A stretch of DNA of 64,000 nt from Xanthomonas vesicatoria ATCC 35937 (GCF_001908725.1 NZ_CP018726.1:1-64000), one strand, 5' to 3'; counted from the stretch's first letter, positions 43,367 through 52,545 are shown. Notes: generated by a model not told the origin, from the sequence alone. Program-made: numbers and translations.

Positions 43367-43540
43367 ATGAAGTACCGCTACATCATCACCAATACGATGG
43401 AAGGGCAGATAGAGGGAACATGCGATGAAGCAGTTGCCCGCGACCTGGCTGAATCCGAAGACCATTATGTTGTCGACGTCGTAGCTGGGCGCTGGCTCAT
43501 GCCGGGCGGCGTCGAGCAAGAAGTGAAAGGTCGCGACTGA
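43367..43540 (+). CDS. Unknown 57-residue protein
   Basis: Not recognised. GAAGGAG, 6 nt before ATG 43367, is a good ribosome site. The sequence MKYRYIITNTMEGQIEGTCD followed by EAVARDLAESEDHYVVDVV looks like a compact beta-alpha-beta domain. It follows the MNT-like gene by 25 bp. Confidence 0.55.
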   Translation: MKYRYIITNTMEGQIEGTCDEAVARDLAESEDHYVVDVVAGRWLMPGGVEQEVKGRD

Positions 43541-43787
43541 TAGACGTTGAAGAGTCCATTTCCGTCTGGGAATGTTGCTAAGCGCAGGCTTGATGCTCCC
43601 TGCGTTGTCATCGCATGGATGTGCCTGCCGATGTCGCATCGCGACCGAGCAAGGGCATGCGATCGTTGACATATAGCAGCAGTCGCTGACCTTGCGTCGC
43701 TGCTGAGGTCGCAGAAAGCCCGGGCCCGATGGTGCGGATCTGCGAATCCGTCAACGTGAGTCGATCGTCTTCGCAGCAGCGAAGTCT

Positions 43788-45572
43788 ATGCCTCTCACTT
43801 CCCTGACGGATGACAAAATGACCGACCGGTCCAGCACCAGTAAGCTCGAATCGCATACGTTCGAGTTCTCCTCAGCGTTCCTGATACACGCCGTAAATTC
43901 GCAGTCAAGCACCCTCGGGAGGAGTTCCCTTGCTTGTATCATGAATTCGATTGACGCGGGCGCGAGCAAGATCTGCATCAACTTGTCGTCCGCCGCGATG
44001 TCGATTACCGATGACGGTCATGGATTCAGGACCAGGGAAGAAGTTCTCGAATGCTTTAACGTTTTTGGCTTCGACCACACGAATCATGTTCGTGAGTTTG
44101 GACGCTTCGGACTTGGGCGCGCGCAGCTATGGGCGTGGTGCAAGTCGAAGATGTACTCCCACAACTTCCTGTTCGACGTGGACGTTCGCCAGCGCGGATT
44201 CAACTGGTATCTCGGCACCGAAGAACCCCACGTTCACGGTTTGCGTATCGAAGCAACGTTTTACAAACCGTTGACGAACGTAGAGATGGTGGAGTTCCGC
44301 ACTGAGCTGGAGAAGCTGGTCCGCTACTCGGAAGTACCCATCATGTTCAACGGCGAGCAGCTGTCAAGAGCGCCCTCTGAGTCCATGTGGACGATCTCCA
44401 CGGAGGAAGCATTCCTGCGCGTCTCCGATGGTTATTCTCTCGCCATCTACAATCAGGGCATATTTGTCGCAAGTTTGTCTTCTAGCAACGTGGGCATCGC
44501 TGGCACGCTAGTGACTCGCCGAGGTCACGACCTCACGCTTAACGTTTCTCGGAATGAGATCATGCGCCAGAGCTGTCCGGTTTGGGCCAAACTTCGGCCC
44601 AAGATCGCGGAGTTGGCGTCTAGAACTAAGTCGAAGCGCCTTAACGATTCGGACCGGACCTATCTCGCGTTACAGACTGCCGATCCGGCTAACGTTGACA
44701 ACTTCGATAGGCCTATCATCACACTTTCCAACGGCAAGCACGTCACGCTTTATGACGTCCTAAAGCCTGGCTACTACGGCGGCACACCAATCACAGTCGC
44801 AGAGATGGGTAACCGTATGGCGGAAGCAATGATCCGCGATAAGACGGCTGTGGTGCTTGGGCAGGTGACACTGGAACGCTTCGGGGTTGAGTCGGTGGCC
44901 GCATTGGTTCAAGTCTGGAGGCGTCGGTTGGAAGCGGCCGGCGATCGGCTGACGTGGAGCCTCCCTGAGCACCTTAAGGCTAGCGAAGACGTCATTGCGG
45001 CATGGGATGCACTGCAGAGCAACCGTCAAGAGCTGACGATCTACGAGAACTTCGCGGACTGCCCGGGCTACAAACAAATGCAGTCGTCCAAGATCATGGC
45101 GACTGAGCTTTCGAGCAAGCAGCGATTGTTCTTGCGCTGTGCGGAAGAAACCCACAACACTGTGCTTGCGTCGATCCGGCAGCAAACCGGGACGATAACT
45201 GCCAGGCGGGAGCTGATGCTCGGCCGCGGTGAGGGTATCGATGCGTACACAGACGGGCAGAGCTATGTAGCCGTGGTCGATAGTGTTGCGGCCGACATGA
45301 TGAAGCAGGGCCTGCCAGGCTTCATGCGACTAGCGCATCTGCTGGTGCATGAGTACCTCCACGACACCGAGGATTCGGGCAGCCACGCGCACGACCTGGA
45401 ATTCATGGAAACCTTCCATGACATCGTGCTGGATCAGGGCGATGCGCTTTTCGCGGCAGCCAGTTACGGATTCAAGCTGATGCTGAAGGAAACCACCAAG
45501 GTCAGCCGGCGAGAGGCTAAGCAGTTGGACCAGCTGGCATCGTCTGAGAAGAAAACAAGGCCTGAAAGCTGA
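43788..45572 (+). CDS. GHKL ATPase with a C-terminal HExxH site
   Basis: 594 residues. The N-terminal third is a GHKL (Hsp90/MutL-type) ATPase: N box SSLACIMNSIDAGASKI (Asn near residue 53), G1 ITDDGHGF (about 73-80), G2 REFGRFGLGRAQLWAW (about 102-117). A transducer-like middle part has GHDLTLNVSRNEIMRQ. Near the C-terminus VAADMMKQGLPGFMRLAHLL leads into VHEYLHDTEDSGSHAHDLEF (about 521-540), with an HExxH motif and further His/Asp ligands like a zinc peptidase. The combination is unusual. Nothing around it forms an obvious multi-gene system. Either ATG 43788 or 43818 may be used. Confidence 0.75.
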   Translation: MPLTSLTDDKMTDRSSTSKLESHTFEFSSAFLIHAVNSQSSTLGRSSLACIMNSIDAGASKICINLSSAAMSITDDGHGFRTREEVLECFNVFGFDHTNHVREFGRFGLGRAQLWAWCKSKMYSHNFLFDVDVRQRGFNWYLGTEEPHVHGLRIEATFYKPLTNVEMVEFRTELEKLVRYSEVPIMFNGEQLSRAPSESMWTISTEEAFLRVSDGYSLAIYNQGIFVASLSSSNVGIAGTLVTRRGHDLTLNVSRNEIMRQSCPVWAKLRPKIAELASRTKSKRLNDSDRTYLALQTADPANVDNFDRPIITLSNGKHVTLYDVLKPGYYGGTPITVAEMGNRMAEAMIRDKTAVVLGQVTLERFGVESVAALVQVWRRRLEAAGDRLTWSLPEHLKASEDVIAAWDALQSNRQELTIYENFADCPGYKQMQSSKIMATELSSKQRLFLRCAEETHNTVLASIRQQTGTITARRELMLGRGEGIDAYTDGQSYVAVVDSVAADMMKQGLPGFMRLAHLLVHEYLHDTEDSGSHAHDLEFMETFHDIVLDQGDALFAAASYGFKLMLKETTKVSRREAKQLDQLASSEKKTRPES

Positions 45573-45684
45573 CTCCACTGTCGGCAGGCTGATCTTCGGC
45601 AGGGAAGTGCTGTGAGCATGTTTTCTGCACCCCAATTTCGCATCCTCTCAACTGCATAACCTGTGTGCATACCGGAGACATCAC

Positions 45685-45966
45685 ATGCACGCCTACCGCA
45701 TCGAATTCCACTGGCAGTCCGCTCTGAGAGGGCAGGAGACCCGGGCGCAAGGGTTCCGTGCCAACAAGGGCGAGCGACTGGTTTTCTCCCGCGAGAAGTA
45801 TTCTGCTGAAGCGCTGCCAAAGTACCGGGAGCTCATCGTGTCGGAGGCTATCAGAGCGGGCATGAAGGATGTCCGGGTGAAGATCACAGCCATTGTGTGC
45901 TTGCCCCAACAGACCTCAGCGGCACGCAAGTCCAGCATGTCAGCGTCTTCGGTGAGCCTGCACTGA
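45685..45966 (+). CDS. Unknown 93-residue protein
   Basis: Not recognised. MHAYRIEFHWQSALRGQETR and ELIVSEAIRAGMKDVRVKIT suggest a small alpha/beta fold. The stop overlaps the next ATG (TGATG). It starts 112 bp after the GHKL gene. Confidence 0.45.
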   Translation: MHAYRIEFHWQSALRGQETRAQGFRANKGERLVFSREKYSAEALPKYRELIVSEAIRAGMKDVRVKITAIVCLPQQTSAARKSSMSASSVSLH

Positions 45967-46331
45967 TGTTTCACGGTAACGAGAGCCGTCGAGCAAACCT
46001 GCGAATAGCCCAAAGACAAGTGGAGCGCAGCTCAGGGCAAGACGACATGCAGTACCCTTTTCGGCTCTTTGGCGAACGATGCCTGGCCTCCTTCATCCGC
46101 ATGCACTTCAGCATCGATCGATCCCGCCGGGAGATAACGAAGGCGCTAAGGCAGGCCCTTCCCGTGCACGCGGGGTGGGGTGCACGGCACAAGGCCCGCA
46201 CCCCTTTCCACCCGAACTGGGCAGCGACTCGCTGTCGAAAGTGCGGTTCGCATGACCTGAGACGCCTCCCACGCACACTGCGTCGGTGGCCACCGAGTAG
46301 TAATTTCTTATCACTGGAGATACTCGCCTAA
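45966..46331 (+). CDS. Unknown basic protein with a CxxC pair
   Basis: Not recognised. 121 residues from ATG 45966, coupled to the preceding gene. Very basic. Near the C-terminus is TRCRKCGSHDLRRLP, half of a zinc-ribbon. MQYPFRLFGERCLASFIRMH is the most ordered part. DNA or RNA contact is plausible. Confidence 0.4.
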   Translation: MFHGNESRRANLRIAQRQVERSSGQDDMQYPFRLFGERCLASFIRMHFSIDRSRREITKALRQALPVHAGWGARHKARTPFHPNWAATRCRKCGSHDLRRLPRTLRRWPPSSNFLSLEILA

Positions 46332-46390
46332 TTCGCGGCCTGGCCAGCCGATCGCATCCCTAATCGACCCCCGTAAGCAAGGAATCAATC

Positions 46391-46936
46391 GTGGCAAAGG
46401 AAAAAATCTTCCATGTGGTCCGCAAAAGCGACCAGTCCGAGAACCTGGTGCGTGCCCCCAAGGAATCCGGTGTCCTGCTGGTTCTGGCCGGTAACAGCTG
46501 GAAGCCGAGCATCGCCACTCAGGACGACATCACCAATCACTACGCCGCCGGCGGCACGCTGCATCCGGCCAGCATTGAGGCCGATATCAAGGGCGCCAAG
46601 ATTGTCCGCCTAGCGCCCGCCGAAGGTTCCAACAAGAAGCCGGTGCTGATCCGCGCCAAGAACGTCGGCAGCGCCATCGAGGCGCTGACCAACGGCGACA
46701 TCGAGATCAAGCTGGCCGACCAGGAAACGTTGGTGCGCCTCCTTGAGGCTGGAACGAAGGTGCTGGAAGCCCCCAAGCCCGAAGTCAAGACCAACCCCGA
46801 TTCCGATCCTGATCCCACCCGCAATGACGGTGCCAATGCGGACACCGGCACGGGCAAGGGCGCGGGTGAGGTCGGCGCCGGCGACAATGCGGCGAATGAT
46901 GGCCAGAATCCGGGTGAGAAGGCACTCGTCGCCTAA
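46391..46936 (+). CDS. Unknown protein with a disordered C-terminus
   Basis: Not recognised. 181 residues, with AAGGAATC before ATG 46391. The N-terminal 125 residues look folded (EKIFHVVRKSDQSENLVRAP, LLVLAGNSWKPSIATQDDIT, AKIVRLAPAEGSNKKPVLIR). The last 55 are rich in Pro, Asp, Gly and Asn, hence disordered. GC content is high and codon use looks well adapted, suggesting strong expression. It ends in a perfect hairpin. Confidence 0.6.
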   Translation: MAKEKIFHVVRKSDQSENLVRAPKESGVLLVLAGNSWKPSIATQDDITNHYAAGGTLHPASIEADIKGAKIVRLAPAEGSNKKPVLIRAKNVGSAIEALTNGDIEIKLADQETLVRLLEAGTKVLEAPKPEVKTNPDSDPDPTRNDGANADTGTGKGAGEVGAGDNAANDGQNPGEKALVA

Positions 46937-46949
46937 CCTTCTCGATGAT

Positions 46950-46984
46950 TGAAAGCTGGGCTGCGCGATGCTGCCCAGCTTTCA
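46950..46984 (+). terminator. Perfect 12-bp hairpin
   Basis: TGAAAGCTGGGC and GCCCAGCTTTCA flank an 11-base loop, 14 bp after the preceding stop. No T run follows, so it may stabilise the mRNA end or terminate by another route. Confidence 0.7.
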
Positions 46985-47381
46985 CTGGCCTGCAGCGGGC
47001 AAACCTCGTGTCCGTTGAACGTGGACCGTGAGGACCATGGTCCACATCTACCAAGGTACCCGCCTGATTAGGCGGTGTTACTCGTCCACGGCGTCGTAAT
47101 GGCGGCGGACAGACACTCCGGTCGCGGCCTGGGCCCGGCACGCGCGATTTGGCGAGGCGAGCTAGGGCGTCCGCACGCTGCATCCTTGTCGCCGTAGATC
47201 GACACTCTGATTGGCAACCACAGCCGGCCCGGATACTCAGAGCAGAAAACCTGTACCCCCATGTGCCGAACGCTGCGCTTGCGAAAGTAGGGTGAATTCT
47301 CAAGGAAAGCTTGCGGCCAGGGTGAAATCCGATGGCGGGCGACAGCCCGACCGCGGGTAGCTCGATGCCGTCCACCCTCCC
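46985..47381. other. Intergenic stretch
   Basis: No gene seen. It contains an inverted repeat GTGGACC/GGTCCAC (47021-47027 and 47039-47045) around a CCATGG centre, and a GCGGGC/GCCCG hairpin just before the DinG gene near 47336-47352. The promoter is not evident. Confidence 0.35.
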
Positions 47382-49490
47382 ATGTCCCAGCCCGAAACCA
47401 GCCGGTCGCTGACCGAAGATCAGCGCACGAGGATCCGCAGCACTTACGCTGAGCTGCAGGCGAACACACCTGGCTTTGCCGTGCGTCGCTCCCAGAGCCA
47501 TATGATCGGCATCGCTTCTCGTGCGTTGGGTACAACTGGCGGCGTAGCGCTTATTGAAGCGGGCACGGGCGTCGGCAAGAGTCTAGGCTACCTGACTCCA
47601 GGTGTGCCCTTGGCGCTGGACACTGGACGGAAGCTGGTCCTCAGCACTGGAACAGTTGCGTTGCAGTCGCAGCTATACGACCGCGATGTTCCCGCGTTCC
47701 TGAAGGCCACCGGCATCAACGCTTCCGTGGCTCTGCTAAAGGGCAGGGCACGCTACTTCTGTCCCTTTAAGGCGTCCGGAACAAACGGCAACGCCAGCGG
47801 TGGGCAGGACGAGCTGTTTGGGGACATCGGCCCGCTATATGAAGCTCCATTGTCCGGTTCCGACACGACTGTCATCAACGAGCTGATCGCTCGCTTTGAG
47901 CTCCAGAAGTGGGATGGAGATCTGGACAATCCGCCGGTGCCAGTTCCACCATCCGTGCGCCCGCACGTGTCCACGAACGCCAGCGGCTGCATCGGACGCA
48001 AATGCCCCTTCGTGGGGGCATGCCCCGCGTTGAAGGCCCGGAAGACGGCGCAGGATGCTCAGATCGTGGTCGTGAACCATGCACTGCTGCTCTCGGCGTT
48101 GGAGCTGGCGCAGGTGTCGGAGGAGCCAATGTTAGGCGATCCTATGAAGATGATCGTGGTGCTGGACGAAGGCCATCACTTGCCGTCCATTGCGATCGAC
48201 ACCGGTGCTGCGTCGATCGCATTGTCGTCGTCGATCCGCAAGCTGGTAAAGCTGCCCTCGGTCATGGCCAGGGTCTACAGCGGACTGGAAGCCGAGAAGC
48301 TGGCCCACACGAGCCCGCCCGAGTTCGTGGAAGCGACAAGCGAATACAGCCGCCGACTGCGGATGCTCAAAACGGAAATCGACAACGCCTGGACGCCGGA
48401 TCCCGGGGAGTATGAAGCGATGTGGCGAGCGCCCCTCGGTGAGTTGCCGATGGGCTGGGCTGAGCACTGCGAGCAGCTGCTCCGTTGGGGGCAGAAGATT
48501 TACAATGTGCTAGAGGCGGCAAGTAGCAGGCTTCAGAGTTCAAGCAAGATCAGCGAAGCTGACCGCGGCAAGTTCGTTACAACGGTGGGCATGTTCGCTG
48601 AGTCGATGGCAGAGCACGTCACGCTCTGGAGTACCTGGGCAAAGTCCGACGTTCCTGGTGCGCCGCCCAATGCGCGATGGATCACCCTGACTAAGGACGC
48701 CACGGACATCATCTGCCACTGCTCGCCGTCGAGCGCCGGCCAGCTGCTCCGAAGCCTGCTGTGGGGTAAGGTTGATTCAGTGGTAGTGACTTCGGCCACG
48801 ATTTCAGCAGGCGGAAACTTCGACGGTATCGCAACCGAAATGGGAGTGCCGAAGGATGCGGAAATGGTCAGCCTTCCGTCTCCTTTTGACCTGCCAAATC
48901 AGGCGAAGCTGTATGTGCCGCGTATGCGCTTCACGCCGCAGGACCGAGATGCTCACACGCGTGAGGTGGTTCAGTACATCGAAAAAAATCTGGACCTTGC
49001 AGCGGGAAGTATCGTCTTGTTCACGGCTAAGTCGAAGATGAAAGCCGTTTTCGATCTGCTGCCGACGCACATCACCTCAAGGGTCCTCGTGCAAGGCCAA
49101 GAGCCTGTACAGCAACTGGTCAAACGACATATCGAACGCATTGAGAAAGGCGAAGGATCTATCATTTTCGGGATGCAGAGTGTGGGTGAAGGACTAGACC
49201 TCAAAGGCAAATACTGCACAAACGTGGTCATCACGCAATTGCCATTCCCGGTCCCCACAGACCCGATCATTGCTACGCTCAGCGAATGGTACGAGTCACG
49301 AAAACTCAATAGCTTCGCGATGATTTCTGTGCCGCATGCAATCCGTGTTCTAACCCAGTTTGCAGGCAGATTGATCCGTAGTGCGACCGACACCGGATCG
49401 ATCCATCTTCTCGATGCCCGCCTCCTGACCAAGGGTTATGGGAAACGGATCCTCGGCGCGCTGCCGCCGTTCGGCAGAAGCATTGGATAG
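47382..49490 (+). CDS. DinG-family DNA helicase
   Basis: 702-residue XPD/DinG-type 5'-3' helicase with an iron-sulphur cluster. Walker A: LIEAGTGVGKSLGYL (about 59-73). Cluster cysteines: one in RARYFCPFKAS (about 127) and three in GCIGRKCPFVGACPAL (about 202-213). Walker B box: VVLDEGHHLPS (about 260-270), DEGH replacing DEAH. SATIS marks motif III. The second helicase domain has FTAKSKMKAVFDLLP, GMQSVGEGLDLKG and QFAGRLIRSATD (motif VI). Length and order match the family. It would help resolve R-loops, D-loops or replication blocks during transfer or maintenance. Confidence 0.9.
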   Translation: MSQPETSRSLTEDQRTRIRSTYAELQANTPGFAVRRSQSHMIGIASRALGTTGGVALIEAGTGVGKSLGYLTPGVPLALDTGRKLVLSTGTVALQSQLYDRDVPAFLKATGINASVALLKGRARYFCPFKASGTNGNASGGQDELFGDIGPLYEAPLSGSDTTVINELIARFELQKWDGDLDNPPVPVPPSVRPHVSTNASGCIGRKCPFVGACPALKARKTAQDAQIVVVNHALLLSALELAQVSEEPMLGDPMKMIVVLDEGHHLPSIAIDTGAASIALSSSIRKLVKLPSVMARVYSGLEAEKLAHTSPPEFVEATSEYSRRLRMLKTEIDNAWTPDPGEYEAMWRAPLGELPMGWAEHCEQLLRWGQKIYNVLEAASSRLQSSSKISEADRGKFVTTVGMFAESMAEHVTLWSTWAKSDVPGAPPNARWITLTKDATDIICHCSPSSAGQLLRSLLWGKVDSVVVTSATISAGGNFDGIATEMGVPKDAEMVSLPSPFDLPNQAKLYVPRMRFTPQDRDAHTREVVQYIEKNLDLAAGSIVLFTAKSKMKAVFDLLPTHITSRVLVQGQEPVQQLVKRHIERIEKGEGSIIFGMQSVGEGLDLKGKYCTNVVITQLPFPVPTDPIIATLSEWYESRKLNSFAMISVPHAIRVLTQFAGRLIRSATDTGSIHLLDARLLTKGYGKRILGALPPFGRSIG

Positions 49491-49573
49491 ACGCGAATCA
49501 CCCCACAAACCCCCTTTCAGGGCTAGGGGGTGTGGCATAGCCTCGGTATCAGCCTCGCTGATCGCTTCTCGAT

Positions 49574-49918
49574 ATGCACACGCAAGAGCCCAAATTCCTG
49601 GAAGCCGTCAAGGCCGCAGCCCTACTGACACCCGACCTGTTCGGTGGCCAGGCGGTCATCTGCGGCGCGACGCGAACCTCACAGATCACGCTCGATGCGG
49701 CACGAATAGACCGTAATTCGGTGCGACACACGGAAAGGGCATTCGCACTTCTGGTGCAAGCCCTGACAAATCCTGAACGAGCTGAACGTATTAGCGGTAT
49801 CACAGGGTCGACGTTGACCGCCGGCAGGCTAATGGCGACCCTTGATCACCCCAAAAAACTGGCGCTCGCGCGTTTGTTGCTTGCTTTTCCCACACATCCG
49901 GCAAAGGGTGCTGCGTGA
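49574..49918 (+). CDS. Unknown 114-residue protein
   Basis: Not recognised. Helical, with KFLEAVKAAALLTPDLFGGQ at the start and LMATLDHPKKLALARLLLAF at the end. Its stop overlaps the GTG of the HD gene (GTGA), so this run of genes from 49574 to 52519 appears to be one operon. Confidence 0.55.
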   Translation: MHTQEPKFLEAVKAAALLTPDLFGGQAVICGATRTSQITLDAARIDRNSVRHTERAFALLVQALTNPERAERISGITGSTLTAGRLMATLDHPKKLALARLLLAFPTHPAKGAA

Positions 49919-50535
49919 AAGTCGCGCCCCAGTGTCAGGGGCAGTGGACGGGGAAAACTGGCCGCATGACCCATATCAACCCCCTGCGCGCGAAGGCGTC
50001 CTATAATGTGATGCTTGAAGTTCCGACACTTTCAGGCCAGCGCGTCAACCTGTTTGATCCCAGTCCCAGCACCATCAGGATTGAGGACATCAGTACAGGC
50101 CTGAGCAACTGCTGTCGCTTTGTCGGGCAGCTCGCGAATTTCTATTCGGTCGCACAGCACAGCGTCGTTGTGAGCCGAATCGTTCATCCTCGGCTCGCTC
50201 TTCACGGCCTACTGCACGATGCATCGGAGGCCTACATGCACCATCTCGGGCCTGCGGTGAAAAACTTGGTCGGCTCCCTGTACCGTCCAATTGAGGATCA
50301 GTTGCAGGACGTCATTTACCGTGCCTATGGACTGCCGCCACTTTCAGCGGAAGACATGGCACATCTGAAGTGCGCGGATAGGCAGGCCAATGCTGCCGAA
50401 ATGCGCCACTTCGGAATTGCACCAGCTGAGCCGTTCTCAGAAGGTCTGGATCACATGCTGGATGAGCCGATCATTCCGCTCGATCCCCGTCCAGCACGGA
50501 CTTGCTTCACCAGGCGATTCGATGAGCTTTACTGA
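49915..50535 (+). CDS. HD-domain nucleotide phosphohydrolase (YfbR-like)
   Basis: 206 residues from GTG 49915; ATG 49966 is an alternative that removes a poorly ordered leader. HD superfamily signature: FYSVAQHSVVVSRIV (first His), ALHGLLHDASEAYMHHLGP (the HD pair, near residues 101-102) and KCADRQANAAEMRHFGI (a later Asp). This is the pattern of phage and plasmid HD hydrolases related to the 5'-nucleotidase YfbR. Probable role: dNMP hydrolysis or nucleotide-pool control. The 3' end overlaps the next gene by 14 nt. Confidence 0.8.
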   Translation: MKVAPQCQGQWTGKTGRMTHINPLRAKASYNVMLEVPTLSGQRVNLFDPSPSTIRIEDISTGLSNCCRFVGQLANFYSVAQHSVVVSRIVHPRLALHGLLHDASEAYMHHLGPAVKNLVGSLYRPIEDQLQDVIYRAYGLPPLSAEDMAHLKCADRQANAAEMRHFGIAPAEPFSEGLDHMLDEPIIPLDPRPARTCFTRRFDELY

Positions 50536-50956
50536 CATGCCAACAAACGAGAGAACCGCCGGGCGCGTAGGTGCAACGGCCCAGAGCCGTGCCGACATCG
50601 CCGCGCGGGAATTCAGATTGGGCCTGTTGTCCGATCTGAAGCGGCCGCTGTCGTATTCCGCCCCAAACGGCAAACAGCATGAGCTGAGTGTGTACGTGGT
50701 GGGTTATGTCAGCCTGGATGTTGTGGTGCTGAGTGCACCGGAGGCGCTTCTCGAAGCCAGCAACCGAACGGCTGCCTGGTGTGCAGTGTTTGAGTCGCTG
50801 CAGCTCACGGACTATTCGAGCGTGGTACTCGTAGAACATGCCAGCCGCGCCGATGGAATCGTTGGTGATCGCCTTGTGGGTCCGGTGACGGTGAAGATTA
50901 GCCAGGACGACGATCGCGCGGCATTTGCCGAGACAACGGTTCGAAAGGTCGCGTAA
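50522..50956 (+). CDS. Unknown protein between HD and receiver genes
   Basis: Not recognised. 144 residues from ATG 50522 (or ATG 50537). A basic N-terminus (QSRADIAAREFRLGLLSDLK) leads to a compact beta-rich domain (HELSVYVVGYVSLDVVVLSA, SVVLVEHASRADGIVGDRLV). Its last base is the first base of the receiver-gene ATG (TAATG). Confidence 0.55.
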   Translation: MSFTDMPTNERTAGRVGATAQSRADIAAREFRLGLLSDLKRPLSYSAPNGKQHELSVYVVGYVSLDVVVLSAPEALLEASNRTAAWCAVFESLQLTDYSSVVLVEHASRADGIVGDRLVGPVTVKISQDDDRAAFAETTVRKVA

Positions 50957-51369
50957 TGAGCATTGGCCCCTCCAAGCCTGTTTCGATCCTGGTGGTTGAT
51001 GATCAGGCCTCCAACCTGCACCTCTACTCAAGCGTTCTCCGTAAGGCGGGATACGAGGTGGACACCTGCGACAACGGCAACGCTTCTCTGCAGATCCTTG
51101 AGCACAAGCGGTATCAGCTTGTACTCACCGATGTAATGCTTGGTGGCAAGTCAGGTCTCGATGTCCTGGAGCTGGTTCGCAAAGGGCAGGGCATCAACAA
51201 GGACACGCCGATCATCGTGTACACATCAGACGGATCACCGGTTGTGCGGCAGCAGGCCGCAACACTCGGAGCAAGCATGTTCCTTGAGCGCCCGATACCG
51301 GCCAAAGAGCTGCTTAATGCCGTCGACCTCATGGTTGGCGACGACTCCGACACCTCCAACCAGGACTGA
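50956..51369 (+). CDS. Stand-alone response-regulator receiver protein
   Basis: 137-residue CheY-like receiver without output domain. Acidic pair in ILVVDDQASNLHLYSS (about 11-26), phospho-acceptor Asp in YQLVLTDVMLGGKSGLDVLE (Asp near 59), Thr/Ser in IIVYTSDGS. The position that is Lys-Pro in nearly all receivers reads Glu-Arg-Pro here (SMFLERPIPAKEL), so the conserved Lys may be an Arg, which would alter signalling. No histidine kinase is in the window; a host kinase would have to act on it. Confidence 0.85.
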   Translation: MSIGPSKPVSILVVDDQASNLHLYSSVLRKAGYEVDTCDNGNASLQILEHKRYQLVLTDVMLGGKSGLDVLELVRKGQGINKDTPIIVYTSDGSPVVRQQAATLGASMFLERPIPAKELLNAVDLMVGDDSDTSNQD

Positions 51370-51371
51370 CC

Positions 51372-52010
51372 ATGCAAATACTGCTTCTCGTCATGGCGCT
51401 GGCCAGCGCGCCAGCGCAGGTTGTCGTCGAACTCGCGCCGGAGGTCGGGACCTCGGCCACCGGCCGGCCGATCGTCGCCTACGACCGCCAGCTAGCTGCG
51501 GAGCTTGTTCGGGATCTGGATGGGCTGGGGATCCCTGCCGCTGTCGCGAACGGGCCTCAGACAGACTCCGCGGCCCGCCTGACGGTTCGTCTTGGTCACC
51601 ATGCAATTCCTGCCCAATGGGTCGCAGCCGGCCACGCCAAAGCGTTCTATGGCTACGCCATCACCTTGGGCCACTCCAACCCGGAGATGGCGACCGCGGT
51701 CTCCTGTGCTCGCCTGATCGGCACCGGTCTGCGCGAGGTAGGCGAGATGCCGTCTCTCTACCGAAGCATGAAGCTCCCGGGCTTAAACATGCCTCTGGTG
51801 GACCAATCCCTGGGCATCCATCGCACCCGTGGCGAGTCCCATCTGGACCTGCGTACGCATGCCACGCTTGATTTGCAGGTTGGTATCGTCAGCCATCCGG
51901 ATGAAGCCCGGCGCCTGGTTAACCCCGTCGTGGTCGCCGGCATCTCCAGCGCGATCGCGAACGGCATCCAAGCCTGCTTCAACCCTGCTCAGGACGAAAA
52001 CGCCGAATGA
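51372..52010 (+). CDS. Exported amidase_3-like protein, probably inactive
   Basis: 212 residues with a short signal peptide (MQILLLVMALASAPAQ). The C-terminal segment LDLQVGIVSHPDEARRLVNP followed by VVVAGISSAIANGI is the end of an N-acetylmuramoyl-L-alanine amidase (family 3) domain. In active enzymes this reads E-V/L-G-F and carries the catalytic Glu; here Glu is Gln (LQVG). The usual N-terminal GHGG and the IHAD motif are also absent or changed. It could bind peptidoglycan without cutting it. It begins 2 bp after the receiver gene and overlaps the next gene by 4 nt. Confidence 0.6.
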   Translation: MQILLLVMALASAPAQVVVELAPEVGTSATGRPIVAYDRQLAAELVRDLDGLGIPAAVANGPQTDSAARLTVRLGHHAIPAQWVAAGHAKAFYGYAITLGHSNPEMATAVSCARLIGTGLREVGEMPSLYRSMKLPGLNMPLVDQSLGIHRTRGESHLDLRTHATLDLQVGIVSHPDEARRLVNPVVVAGISSAIANGIQACFNPAQDENAE

Positions 52011-52519
52011 AGCCGATTACCAAGATCAAGCCGGTCTATCCGGTCGTCACCGAGACCGTCGAATATGCTGCCGTCGGCGCGGCTGCGCGCGATCTATCGT
52101 TCCTGTTCCCCGCGATGCTCATTCGCTCTGATCAACCTGCGGTCCAGCTTTTTGTGGCGTTGACGCAATACCGTGATCAGGCGGCAAAGGAGCGCAAGGA
52201 CGCGAAGCAACCCACTCTTCTGCAGAGTCGCTACTTGGCAATGCGGGAGGAAGTTTTGAGCAAAGTGGTTGATGACTTGCTGAAGGCAAAGCGCGAGTCG
52301 CGCCTTGATGCTTTACTGAAGGTCTACCGTAGTTATCTGGATTCCATAGTGGCGACCAGCGCAAAGATCCTGCCGGCAGCTGCGCCGCGCCTGCCGGTGG
52401 GCAATCAGTCCTGGTTGCTAGAGTTCGATGGCGCGCCTGAGCAGAGCCACGTGGACCGCCTGTTCCAGCTGTATACCAGCGAGCATGGCCACTATCTTGG
52501 AATGAATGCCGCCGCTTAA
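52007..52519 (+). CDS. Unknown 170-residue protein
   Basis: Not recognised. Starts in an ATGA overlap with the amidase-like gene. Helical middle part (REEVLSKVVDDLLKAKRESR, then LDALLKVYRSYLDSIVATSA) and a short C-terminal domain. Last gene before a strong bidirectional terminator. Confidence 0.6.
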   Translation: MKPITKIKPVYPVVTETVEYAAVGAAARDLSFLFPAMLIRSDQPAVQLFVALTQYRDQAAKERKDAKQPTLLQSRYLAMREEVLSKVVDDLLKAKRESRLDALLKVYRSYLDSIVATSAKILPAAAPRLPVGNQSWLLEFDGAPEQSHVDRLFQLYTSEHGHYLGMNAAA

Positions 52520-52545
52520 GCGCTGGCAAGATCTTCGAGACAATA

